Under the pieces are notes generated by a model that worked only from the letters and a program-made list of their open reading frames with translations, did not search any database and was not told where the DNA came from. Shown here in pieces: positions 22,917 through 30,329 of a stretch of 31,173 bases of DNA. Location: the NCBI GenBank assembly GCA_051004675.1, contig JBPCKC010000032.1, forward strand, positions 1 through 31,173, in the 5' to 3' direction. The position numbers and the translations under genes were made by a program. Every line of letters begins with the position of its first letter. Positions within the stretch are counted from its first letter, which is position 1. This stretch comes from JBDTSW01 sp051004675. Its GTDB lineage: Bacteria > Actinomycetota > Thermoleophilia > Solirubrobacterales > 70-9.

Positions 22917-23824
22917 GCCTTCGTCGTCACGCGGCCGGCGGCGCGGCGCGACGGGCTGCCGCCGAGATCGCGCTCGAGGTCGTCGAGCGCCTCGCGCAGG
23001 ATCTTCACCCGCTGGGCGATTGCGTCGGCCGTCTCGGCCGCGAGCGCGGCCTCGGCCTGCACGCCGCCTGCCTCGATGTCCTCCGCCCGCCGCTCGCGGG
23101 TGCGCTCGCGCTTGCGCTCCTGCTCGTTTTCACGTACCTCCTCCATCGAGTTGATGATGATCGCCAGCAGGATGTTGATCACCAGGAACGACGCGATCAG
23201 GATGTAGGAGACGAAGTAGATCCACGAGGCGGGGTGGATCGCCTGCCCGGCCTCGAGGTAGTTGGGCCAGTTCTCGAGCGTCAGCATCACGAACAGCGTC
23301 AGCATCGCCTGGCCGATGTTGGCCCACTGTTCGGGATCCTCGGTATGGAAGAGGATCCAGCCGACCATCCCGTAGACGAACATCAGCATCAGCATCAGCA
23401 CGACCAGGCTGCCGATCGGCGGCAGGCTTCGGACCATCGCCCGCACGATCCCGCGCAGGTCGGGAAGGATCGTGACCAGCCGAAGGACCCGCAGCAGCCG
23501 CGCCAGCCGCAGCAGCGTCGCGTTCTCGCGCAGACCCGGCGCGAAGGCCGCGCCGATGACGACGAAGTCGAAGACGTTCCAGCCGTCCTTGAAGAAGTCC
23601 TGGGGACGGCTTCCGTAGGCGAGGATCCTGATCGCCAGCTCGAGCACGAAGATCCCGATGAAGACATCGTCGAGCGTGTTCAGCAGCGACCCGACCTCGT
23701 CCTCGATGCCGGCGTAGGTGGCAAGACCCAGGGTCGTCGCGTTGGCGACGATCACGAGCATGATGAAGCCCTGGAAGCGCGCGTTGTCCGCGATGCGCCG
23801 GCAGGTTTTGGATAGCGGCCCCAT
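22901..23824 (-). CDS. Voltage-gated-type cation channel (bacterial Nav/Cav-like)
   Basis: This 307-residue protein has the six-helix ion-transport fold found in single-domain bacterial sodium channels, which form tetramers. S1 is about 18-36, S2 has ELAIRIL, and S3 has WNVFDFVVIG. S4 has Arg106, 109, 112 and 115 every third residue. The pore filter is TLENW (182-186), where NaChBac has TLESW. S6 ends IINSM, then a charged coiled coil (EVRENEQERKRERTRERR) as in known tetramerising tails. The filter Glu suggests sodium or mixed sodium/calcium selectivity. ATG at 23824 is used; GTG at 23845 is the alternative. Confidence 0.88.
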   Translation of the reverse strand: MGPLSKTCRRIADNARFQGFIMLVIVANATTLGLATYAGIEDEVGSLLNTLDDVFIGIFVLELAIRILAYGSRPQDFFKDGWNVFDFVVIGAAFAPGLRENATLLRLARLLRVLRLVTILPDLRGIVRAMVRSLPPIGSLVVLMLMLMFVYGMVGWILFHTEDPEQWANIGQAMLTLFVMLTLENWPNYLEAGQAIHPASWIYFVSYILIASFLVINILLAIIINSMEEVRENEQERKRERTRERRAEDIEAGGVQAEAALAAETADAIAQRVKILREALDDLERDLGGSPSRRAAGRVTTKARLKP

Positions 23825-23886
23825 CCTGGCGCGGCATCCTGCCACGTCGCGCGGCCGGTGCGAAGCCAGGCAGAATTGTGCCTATC

Positions 23887-23928
23887 CGCACGTTCTTTGT
23901 TGCGTGCGTCCGCCGCAGGGGCTACGGT
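23887..23928 (+). promoter_or_regulatory. Sigma70-type promoter of the DUF5679 gene with overlapping inverted repeat
   Basis: TTGCGT (23900-23905) and TACGGT (23923-23928) are separated by 17 bases. Transcription from about 23935 would give a 38-base leader containing the GAGAGGAG site. CGCACG/CGTGCG (23887-23892 and 23903-23908) is an inverted repeat overlapping the -35 and could be an operator. Confidence 0.5.
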
Positions 23929-23972
23929 CGCCTACAGGTTCAGTCACCGAGCACTGAGAGGAGTGCGTGCAA

Positions 23973-24119
23973 ATGCCCGAGGGCTACTGTGTGAAGGAAC
24001 GTAAGAAGGTCGAGATCGTGGATCCCCAGCAGGTGACCATGAAGAACGGTCGCCCGGCGATCCAGGGCACCTGCCCGGATTGCGGGACCAAGATCTTCAA
24101 GATCGGGAAGCTCGACTAA
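23973..24119 (+). CDS. DUF5679 small zinc-ribbon-like protein
   Basis: This 48-residue protein reads YCVKERKKVEIVDPQQ, then VTMKNGRPAIQGTCPDCGTK and IFKIGK. The second half is the DUF5679 knuckle with CPDC. In the family form as I recall it, the first half has CVKC, but here the second Cys is Glu (CVKE), leaving three cysteines. ATG at 23973 follows GAGAGGAG with a 9-base spacer. Role unknown; family members are tiny, conserved and often well expressed. Too short for routine gene calling but well supported by promoter, ribosome site and family pattern. Confidence 0.88.
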   Translation: MPEGYCVKERKKVEIVDPQQVTMKNGRPAIQGTCPDCGTKIFKIGKLD

Positions 24120-24192
24120 GGGCTGCCCGCTACCACCTCGGGCGGCCGCCGGCCCGGCGTGGTCGGCGGCACCCGTTCCCTGAGTCCGAGGC

Positions 24193-25392
24193 CTAGATGG
24201 TCGTCAGGCCGGACTGCCGGCGACCGTAGAGATAGCCGATCAGCGCCTGGACGACCTCGGCGTCGAACTGCTCGCCGGCGTTGGCGTTGAGCTCGGCCAT
24301 CGCGTCGGTGTGCGACATCGCCTCGCGGTAGGGCCGGTCGGAGACCATCGCGTGGTACGCGTCGCAGGCGAGGATGATGCGAGCGCCAACCGGGATCTGG
24401 TCGCCGACGAGTCCGTCCGGGTAGCCGCCGCCGTCTACCCGCTCGTGCTCGTGGCGGACGATCCGCGCGATCGCGCCCAGGCCGGGCATCGAACGCAGGA
24501 TGCGCTCTCCGATCACGGGGTGCTGGCGCATGATCCCCCACTCGCGCTCGTCGAGCGGGCCGGGCTTGTGCAGGATCTCGTCCGGAATCCCGATCTTGCC
24601 GATGTCGTGAAGCAAGGCGGCCAACCTGACGTTCTCGACCTCCTCCGCGGGCAGGGTCAGGGCCGCGGCGACCCGGGCGGTCAAATCGACGACGGATTCC
24701 GAGTGCTCGCCCGTGTAGCGGTCACGCTCCTCGAGCGCCTGGGCGAGCGCGATTGCCACGTCGGCCGCGGCGGCCGCGGCGGCCGCGGCCCCGTCGCCCT
24801 GCGCGGTGAAGATCACGACGCGGCCCCCTCCGGCCTGCTGCGCTCGCTCCAGCGCCGCGCCGGCCGCGGCGAGAAGCGCCTCGGGGCTGCGCCCCGGCGC
24901 CAACTCGGCCACGCCCACCGACGCCGAGATCCCCCGGACCTCCGCGGTCTGGAGCGCCTCGAGGGCTACGAGCGCCCGGCCCAGGAGCTTCTCGGCGTCC
25001 TCCGCCGAGGCGTTGACGAGCCGCACGGCGAACGAGTCGGCAGCCACCCGGCACACGGTCCCGCCGGTCTCGGCGGCGAGCATCTCGGCGGCGGCCGCGA
25101 GAACCCGATCGCCGGCGGCGTATCCCGCGCGCAGGTTCAGCCGGGAGAAGCCGTCGAGGTCGACGAGGGCGACGCTGAGCGGGCGGCTCGCCCGCAGGGC
25201 CTGCTGGATGTCCACCTCGAACTGGGCCCGGAACGCGGGCAGCGTCAGGGCCATCGGCGCGACAGGGTCGCGCAGCGAGCGCCGCGACAGCTCAGCCTCG
25301 AGCTCGCCGACCCGCCGCTGGGCAGCGGCCAGCCTTTCGGCAAGGGCGGTCCGTCCGCGCGAAGCAAGCACCGTGCCCTGGTATCGGCGCAC
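24193..25392 (-). CDS. HD-GYP phosphodiesterase with degenerate GGDEF domain
   Basis: This 399-residue protein begins with a short coiled coil (LAAAQRRVGELEAELSRR). A GGDEF-type domain (about 50-190) follows, with VALVDLDGFSRLN conserved but AADSF in place of GG(D/E)EF, so cyclase activity is not expected. An Ala-rich linker leads to the HD-GYP domain (about 220-390) with LLHDIGKIGIPD, HEHERVDGGGYPDGL and ILACDAYHAMVSDRPYR. HD-GYP domains degrade cyclic di-GMP; the dead GGDEF may bind GTP and regulate. There is no transmembrane segment. GTG at 25392 is 27 bases after the propeller stop, so the two probably share a transcript. Confidence 0.9.
   Translation of the reverse strand: MRRYQGTVLASRGRTALAERLAAAQRRVGELEAELSRRSLRDPVAPMALTLPAFRAQFEVDIQQALRASRPLSVALVDLDGFSRLNLRAGYAAGDRVLAAAAEMLAAETGGTVCRVAADSFAVRLVNASAEDAEKLLGRALVALEALQTAEVRGISASVGVAELAPGRSPEALLAAAGAALERAQQAGGGRVVIFTAQGDGAAAAAAAAADVAIALAQALEERDRYTGEHSESVVDLTARVAAALTLPAEEVENVRLAALLHDIGKIGIPDEILHKPGPLDEREWGIMRQHPVIGERILRSMPGLGAIARIVRHEHERVDGGGYPDGLVGDQIPVGARIILACDAYHAMVSDRPYREAMSHTDAMAELNANAGEQFDAEVVQALIGYLYGRRQSGLTTI
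24763..24789 (-). repeat. Three 9-bp tandem repeats encoding the Ala linker
   Basis: GGCCGCGGC repeated three times in a row codes for the poly-Ala linker between the GGDEF and HD-GYP domains. Copy-number change would alter linker length in steps of three residues without a frameshift. Confidence 0.8.
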
Positions 25393-25419
25393 GCGCTCTG
25401 GTGCTTGAGGGCGGGCGCC

Positions 25420-26907
25420 CTACCCGCCGTCGCGGAAGCGCGCGACCCCTCCGAGCACTCCCACGTAGCCCGTCCCGCCCGGGGTGAGCGTCACCGGGGC
25501 GTAGTTGTTGTTGTGGCCCAGGGCGCCGCCGGAGAGCCGCCTGAAAACGGTGTCGCCGGAGCGGAAGTCGATCGCGGTCAGGTACCAGGCGCCGTCGTGC
25601 TCCACCGGGAGCGTGTAGGTGTAGACGAGCCCCGCGCCCAGCGACAGCTTCGGGACGACCGACGGCGCGCGCTCGTCGCTCTCCCAGACCGTGCGACAGC
25701 CGCGCCCGCCGCGCCGGACATCCACCCTGCTGAGGCCGGGCTGGATCGCGTCGCCGCCCCCCTCGACCGCGGCGATCGTGTAGCCGTAGTTGTTCTCGAC
25801 GACGATCGAGCGCCCGGCCCCGATCAACGATTGATCGGTCGCCGATGCGCCCTGCTCGAAGACCGGCTCGCGGCACACCAGCCTCCGCCCCCGGGCGTGA
25901 CGCGCGCGGCGAACCACCATCACTTTCATCGGGTCGGCGTTGTCGGTGATCGCCACCCAGCGCCCCCCGCCGATCAGCGTCGGGGTCGTGCCCGAGCCGG
26001 CCTGCGTCTGCCCCGGCTTCACGACCCCGGTGTTCTTGTAGGGGCGCCGCCACAGGATTCGCACCTTTCCCCGCCGCGCGCGGAGGCGATAGAGCGCCCC
26101 GTCGGTAACGGGGTAAACGCTCCCGCGCTCGTCGACCATGAAGGAGTTGCCGTTGGGCTCGCCCAGATCGCGGGTGTGGATCGCCCCCGAGCGGCGCGAG
26201 ACGAAGCCCATGACGCCCTGGGTCGAGGCGAACCACAGGCGCCCCTTCCAGTCGGGCAGCGCGGAGATGATCTTGTCGCCGCTCGCCAAAACGCCGGAGA
26301 GGTCGATGTCCCGCTGAAGCTCGAACCCGGGCCCCGCGGTCTGCCGGATGACGAAGATGTGGCGCGTGGTGGTGGGGACGACGACGCGGTCGCGGTGGTC
26401 GAGGTAGAAGTAGCCGCCGCCGGAGAAGTCGGTGAACGGGTTGCCGCCGCCGCCGGGCATGCGCGGGGGCAGCTCGTAGGTGGCCAGCGGCGCCAGCGTC
26501 TCGGGGTCGAGCATCGCCAGCACCGGCCGGTCGAGGCCGACGCAGATCGCCACCAGCCGCCCCTGCGAGTCGACCGTGATCGAGGCGCACTCGCGGAAGA
26601 ACAGCGCCGAGGAGCTGGTGGTCTCGTCGCCAAGCGGGCCGCGCCAGCGGTAGGTGTCGGTCTGGAAGGCGTCGTTGTGGAGGTTGGAGCGGCCGTTGGG
26701 CGCCATGAACGGATGCCGGGGGACCCGCGGGGCCGAGACCGGACGGGGCACCGCGACCTCGCCCTCGAACTCCGGCGCAGTGGTCAGGGGGTCTGGGATG
26801 GGGAGCACCGGCTCGCCGACCACCTGCGCGCCCGCCGGCGTCGCCGCGCACCCGAAGAGCAGCGCCGTCGCCGCGAAAACGCCTCCCCATGGGCTCGCCG
26901 GCCTCAT
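25420..26907 (-). CDS. Secreted beta-propeller-like protein, unknown function
   Basis: The 495 residues start with a signal peptide (about 1-27, ending PAGAQ; FGC at 18-20 is a weak lipobox). The mature part consists of strands rich in Gly, Trp and Asp, for example SITVDSQGRLVAICVGLD, ALPDWKGRLWFASTQG, NSFMVDERGSVYPVTDGALY and RWVAITDNADPMKVMVV. These look like successive propeller blades. I recognise no named family and see no catalytic motif. ATG at 26907 is chosen for the signal peptide; the open frame extends 20 codons upstream. It is the first gene of a probable two-gene unit with the HD-GYP protein. Confidence 0.72.
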   Translation of the reverse strand: MRPASPWGGVFAATALLFGCAATPAGAQVVGEPVLPIPDPLTTAPEFEGEVAVPRPVSAPRVPRHPFMAPNGRSNLHNDAFQTDTYRWRGPLGDETTSSSALFFRECASITVDSQGRLVAICVGLDRPVLAMLDPETLAPLATYELPPRMPGGGGNPFTDFSGGGYFYLDHRDRVVVPTTTRHIFVIRQTAGPGFELQRDIDLSGVLASGDKIISALPDWKGRLWFASTQGVMGFVSRRSGAIHTRDLGEPNGNSFMVDERGSVYPVTDGALYRLRARRGKVRILWRRPYKNTGVVKPGQTQAGSGTTPTLIGGGRWVAITDNADPMKVMVVRRARHARGRRLVCREPVFEQGASATDQSLIGAGRSIVVENNYGYTIAAVEGGGDAIQPGLSRVDVRRGGRGCRTVWESDERAPSVVPKLSLGAGLVYTYTLPVEHDGAWYLTAIDFRSGDTVFRRLSGGALGHNNNYAPVTLTPGGTGYVGVLGGVARFRDGG

Positions 26908-26916
26908 CCCAACGGC

Positions 26917-26922
26917 AGGGTA
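26917..26922 (-). promoter_or_regulatory. Possible near-leaderless -10 box of the propeller gene
   Basis: On the minus strand this is TACCCT, 9 bases before the ATG at 26907. Confidence 0.25.
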
Positions 26923-26996
26923 CCGGCGGGTGGCTGTGGTTGTGCCGATTCGCCCGACGGCTCCCACCCGCGTGCGATCGGTGGAAGAATGAGAGC

Positions 26997-27410
26997 GTGG
27001 CCAGCTCGCAGAAGCCGCTGGAGTTGATCCTCGCCCGCAACCTGCTGACGAACCTCTCCACGCCGGCCTTTCTCCTCGACGAGAACTCGCACCTCGTCTT
27101 CTACAACGAGGCCGCAGGCGCCCTTCTGGGGGTCTCCTTCGAGGAGACCGGCCGCATGGACCCGCAGGAATGGACCGGGAGCTTCGGCCCCTTCGACACC
27201 GAGGGCAACCCGATCTCGATCGAGGACCTCGACATCACCAGCGCCCTGCGCGAGGGCCGCCCCGCGCACTCCGACTTCTGCATCCGCTCGGCGAAGGGCG
27301 TCGAGCACGGCATCGAGGCTGCGGCGTTCCCGATCATCGCCTCCGAGGAGGGCTCCTCCGGCGCGATGATCTTCTTCTGGCCGCTGGCCGAGAACGGGGC
27401 GGGAGCTTGA
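26997..27410 (+). CDS. Stand-alone PAS-domain protein
   Basis: This 137-residue protein is one PAS domain: LLTNLSTPAFLLDENSHLVFYNEAA-type start, GALLGVSFEETG, and the closing strands HGIEAAAFPIIA and GAMIFFWPLAE. It carries no kinase, cyclase or DNA-binding part, so it should sense through partners. GTG at 26997 is the best start. Its stop overlaps the TTG start of the metallo-beta-lactamase-fold gene as TTGA, so the two are made together and are likely to interact. Confidence 0.85.
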   Translation: MASSQKPLELILARNLLTNLSTPAFLLDENSHLVFYNEAAGALLGVSFEETGRMDPQEWTGSFGPFDTEGNPISIEDLDITSALREGRPAHSDFCIRSAKGVEHGIEAAAFPIIASEEGSSGAMIFFWPLAENGAGA

Positions 27411-28327
27411 AGGTCAAGGTCTGGGGCGCGCGCGGCTCGGTCCCGGCTCCGGGCCCGGAGATGAACCGCTACGGCGGCAATACCTCGTGCGTGCAGGTGA
27501 CGCTCGCGGGGGGTGAGGAGCTGATCCTGGACGCCGGCACCGGGATCCGGACCCTGGGGATGACCCTCCTCGACGACCCGAAGGTGAACATCCTGCTGAC
27601 CCACCTGCATCTCGATCACATCCAGGGCCTCATGTTCTTCCCCCCCTGCTTCCGGGCCGAGTCCAGGATCACGATTTGGGGCCCGGCCTCGCCGGAGGCA
27701 TCGCTCGAGGACCGGATCGCGCGCTACATCTCGGCTCCGCTGAGCCCCGTGGAGGTCCGTGAGCTGCCCTGCGACGTTTCCTTTCGCGACACGCCCGCCA
27801 CCGAGTGGACCATCGGGACGGCCACCGTGCGCGCGGAGGCGGTCACCCACCGCGGGGCGACCCTCGGCTACCGGATCACCGAGGGCGATACCTCGGTCTG
27901 CTACATCCCCGACCATGAGCCATCGCTGGGCGCGTCCCTGGCCGACCTCGACCCGGAGTGGATCTCGGGGTTCGACCTGGCCTCCAAGGCGGACCTGCTC
28001 ATCCACGACTGCCAGTACGCCGACGAGGAGTACCCCCAGCACGTGGGGTGGGGACACTCGGCCCTGGGCGACACCCTCACCTTCGCCCAGCGCACGGGGG
28101 CGAAGCGGGTGATGCTCTTCCACCACGACCCGCTCCACGACGACGAGTTCCTCGACCGCCTGAGCGTGGTGGCGACCGAGCGGTTCACCGAGGGTGGCGG
28201 CTCCGGCGCGGCGATCTCGATGGCGATGGAGGGAACCGAGATCGAGCTCGGCGCCGGGGACGGCCTCTCAGGCACGGGCCCGACCGCTCGTACAACCGCC
28301 GCCGCGGAAGTCTCGACAGGCGGATAA
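27407..28327 (+). CDS. Metallo-beta-lactamase-fold hydrolase
   Basis: This 306-residue hydrolase has VKVWGARGSVPAPGPE and RYGGNTSCVQV at the N-terminus. The metal motif is THLHLDHIQG with His66, His68, Asp70 and His71, and later come VTHRGATLGYRI, YIPDHEP, LIHDCQY and LFHHDP, which supply further ligands. The pattern resembles phosphodiesterase-type family members rather than antibiotic-hydrolysing enzymes. The start is TTG at 27407, with GGGAGC just upstream and a 4-base overlap with the PAS gene. About 45 low-complexity residues follow the domain. Confidence 0.87.
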   Translation: MKVKVWGARGSVPAPGPEMNRYGGNTSCVQVTLAGGEELILDAGTGIRTLGMTLLDDPKVNILLTHLHLDHIQGLMFFPPCFRAESRITIWGPASPEASLEDRIARYISAPLSPVEVRELPCDVSFRDTPATEWTIGTATVRAEAVTHRGATLGYRITEGDTSVCYIPDHEPSLGASLADLDPEWISGFDLASKADLLIHDCQYADEEYPQHVGWGHSALGDTLTFAQRTGAKRVMLFHHDPLHDDEFLDRLSVVATERFTEGGGSGAAISMAMEGTEIELGAGDGLSGTGPTARTTAAAEVSTGG

Positions 28328-28349
28328 AGACCTCTCGCGGCCCCGGCCC

Positions 28350-28402
28350 TACGGTCGTCGCATTCCTGGAACCCGCGACCACCGGCGGTGATCTGCCGGT
28401 GG
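28350..28402 (+). promoter_or_regulatory. Leader of the amt gene: possible -10 box and hairpin
   Basis: TACGGT (28350-28355) is a possible -10 box. CCACCGGC/GCCGGTGG (28379-28402, 8-bp perfect stem, 8-base loop) then lies just before AAGGAG (28405-28410). The Shine-Dalgarno is 13 bases from the ATG, which is long. The hairpin could be a terminator for the upstream pair or a control element for amt. No GlnR-type box was recognised. Confidence 0.35.
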
Positions 28403-28423
28403 GCAAGGAGTGTGTGTAGACAG

Positions 28424-29935
28424 ATGAAACGAAAGTACCTGGCGGTAGTGCCGCTGGTGATCGCCGGGCTCTTGGTGCTGCCCGGCGTGGCCTCGGCGGA
28501 CTCGTTGGAGGCAGCCGGCGCTGGCCTGCTGCCCGAGTCGGTGGCGATCAACTCGCTGTGGGTGCTCGTCGCCGGCCTGCTGGTGATGTTCATGCAGGCG
28601 GGCTTCGCTTTCCTGGAGATCGGGTTCTCGCGAGGAAAGAACGCGGGAACGATCGTCGCGAAGATCCTCATCAACTTCTCGATCGCGGCCCTCGCGTTCT
28701 ACGCGTGCGGCTTTGCATTCGCGTTCGGGACCGGCGAGATCATCGGCGACACCGGGTTCTTCCTCCAGGGGTTCGGCGATCCGCAGACGGCGTTCCCCGT
28801 GATGGGGCTCTCCGACGCGACGGTGGAAACGAAGTGGTTCTTCCAGTTCGTCTTCTGCGCCGTCTCGCTGGCGATCGTCTGGGGTACCACGCTGGAGCGC
28901 ATCAAGTTCGGCGTCTACGTGATCTTCGCGGTCGTGTTCGCCGCGCTGATCTACCCGATCGGCGCCCACTGGGTGTTCGGCGGCGGCTGGCTTCAGTCCA
29001 ACGTCGGCATGCAGGACTTCGCCGGCTCGACGGCGGTCCACCTGATCGGTGCCACCGCCGGCCTCGCGGTGCTGCTCCTGCTGGGAGCGCGTAGAGGCAA
29101 GTACGGCGAGGACGGGAGGCCGAGGGCGATCCCGGGACACTCGATGCCCCTGTTCGGGCTCGGCGTGCTCATTCTGTGGCTCGGCTGGTTCGGGTTCAAC
29201 CCGGGCTCGACCCTCGGCGCGCTCGACGGGCGCTTCCCCGAGGTCGCGCTCATCACCCTGATCGCGGGCGCAGCCGGAGTGCTGACGGCGGCGATCACCT
29301 CCCGCCTGCTCCAGAAGACCCTCGACATCGGCATGATCGGCAACGGCGCGATAGCCGCGCTGGTGGCGATCACGGCCCCCTCGGGCTATGTGGAGGCATG
29401 GGCCGCCCCGATCATCGGCGCGGTGGCTGGAGTCCTGGTGGTCGTCGGCGTGCTGGCGATCGACAAGGTGCTCGACGACCCGGTCGGCGCGCTCTCCGCG
29501 CACGGCCTGGCCGGAATCTGGGGCACCCTGTCGTGCGGGCTGTTCACCTCACCGCGCCTGGCGCAGTACAACGCGTTCGGCGACCCGGAGGGGGGCCTGT
29601 TCTACTCGGGCTCGCTCGAGCAGCTGGGTAACCAGGCGCTGGGCATCATCGTGGTGATGGCGTTCGTCCTGGCCTCGAGCCTCGCAGTGCTCTACCTCAT
29701 CAAGGTGACGTACGGGCTGCGCGTGTCTCCCGAGGAGGAGGACGCCGGACTCGACATCTCCGAGCACGGCATGTACGGATACCCGGAGCAGTTCATTTCC
29801 AACGAGGAGTACCCGGGTGGTGGCGCAGGCTGGGGCAACCAGCCCACGTTGCGAGCCCCGGTCGCCGCTTCGGCGACCCAGATGACCGCCGAGGGACCGC
29901 CGCCGCTGGCGAGCGACAGCCCCTCGCAAGCGTAG
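28424..29935 (+). CDS. amt: Ammonium transporter (Amt/MEP family)
   Basis: This 503-residue trimeric channel-transporter carries ammonium across the membrane. It has a cleavable signal peptide (1-25, ending ASA) and then 11 membrane helices. Family signatures are QAGFAFLEIGFSRGKN, MQDFAGSTAVHLIGATAGL with the pore His, GHSMPLFGLGVLILWLGWFGFNPGS, and HGLAGIWGTLSCGLF with the second pore-region His. The cytoplasmic tail has YGLRVSPEEEDAGLDISEHG, the conserved part that contacts PII, and then a Pro/Ala-rich extension of about 45 residues. It is followed after 16 bases by its PII gene. ATG at 28424 is chosen because it begins the signal peptide. Confidence 0.96.
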   Translation: MKRKYLAVVPLVIAGLLVLPGVASADSLEAAGAGLLPESVAINSLWVLVAGLLVMFMQAGFAFLEIGFSRGKNAGTIVAKILINFSIAALAFYACGFAFAFGTGEIIGDTGFFLQGFGDPQTAFPVMGLSDATVETKWFFQFVFCAVSLAIVWGTTLERIKFGVYVIFAVVFAALIYPIGAHWVFGGGWLQSNVGMQDFAGSTAVHLIGATAGLAVLLLLGARRGKYGEDGRPRAIPGHSMPLFGLGVLILWLGWFGFNPGSTLGALDGRFPEVALITLIAGAAGVLTAAITSRLLQKTLDIGMIGNGAIAALVAITAPSGYVEAWAAPIIGAVAGVLVVVGVLAIDKVLDDPVGALSAHGLAGIWGTLSCGLFTSPRLAQYNAFGDPEGGLFYSGSLEQLGNQALGIIVVMAFVLASSLAVLYLIKVTYGLRVSPEEEDAGLDISEHGMYGYPEQFISNEEYPGGGAGWGNQPTLRAPVAASATQMTAEGPPPLASDSPSQA

Positions 29936-29951
29936 GGAGGAGGTGAGCCAG

Positions 29952-30320
29952 ATGAAGAAGATCGAGGCGTTCATCCGCCACGAGGCGTTCGAGCCGATCC
30001 GGGCCGAGCTGCTCGACAAGGGGTTTCCGTCCCTGTCGATCGGCGAGGTGAAGGGATCGGGGCGCCAGAAGGGGGTGGTCGAGCACTACCGGGGTTCGAC
30101 CCTCACAGTCAACGTACGGCCGAAGCTGAAGATCGAGGTCGTCGTCGAGGACAAGGACAAGTCCGTGGTGGTGGAGACCATCCTGAAGCACGCCCGAACC
30201 GGTGAGGTCGGCGACGGGAAGATCTTCGTGATCCCCGTCGAGGAAGCGATCCGGATCCGTACGGGCGAGGAGGGCGATGGGATCCTCCAGGCCCACACCG
30301 AGGCGGAGATCGCCTCCTAG
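29952..30320 (+). CDS. glnK: PII nitrogen regulatory protein (GlnK/GlnB)
   Basis: This 122-residue signal protein binds ATP/ADP and 2-oxoglutarate and plugs the Amt pore. The T-loop reads VKGSGRQKGVVEHYRGSTL, and the C-terminal signature GEVGDGKIFVIPVEEAIRIRTGEEG is intact. Position 51, the Tyr that is uridylylated or adenylylated in other bacteria, is Leu here, while Tyr46 and Arg47 are kept. ATG at 29952 follows GGAGGAGG with an 8-base spacer; GTG at 29943 is too close to that site. Linked amt-glnK order supports the GlnK name. Confidence 0.95.
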   Translation: MKKIEAFIRHEAFEPIRAELLDKGFPSLSIGEVKGSGRQKGVVEHYRGSTLTVNVRPKLKIEVVVEDKDKSVVVETILKHARTGEVGDGKIFVIPVEEAIRIRTGEEGDGILQAHTEAEIAS

Positions 30321-30329
30321 CTCCGAGGG

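Noticed and set aside
24310..27027. A 905-codon open frame on the + strand
   Set aside because: It lies antisense to the HD-GYP and propeller genes, has no family motif, and is rich in Arg/Gly/Pro/Ala as expected for a shadow frame in GC-rich DNA.
27407..28327. Metallo-beta-lactamase-fold protein considered as an antibiotic-resistance enzyme
   Set aside because: The VWGARGSVPAPGPE and YGGNTSCV motifs are those of phosphodiesterase-like members, and there is no signal peptide.
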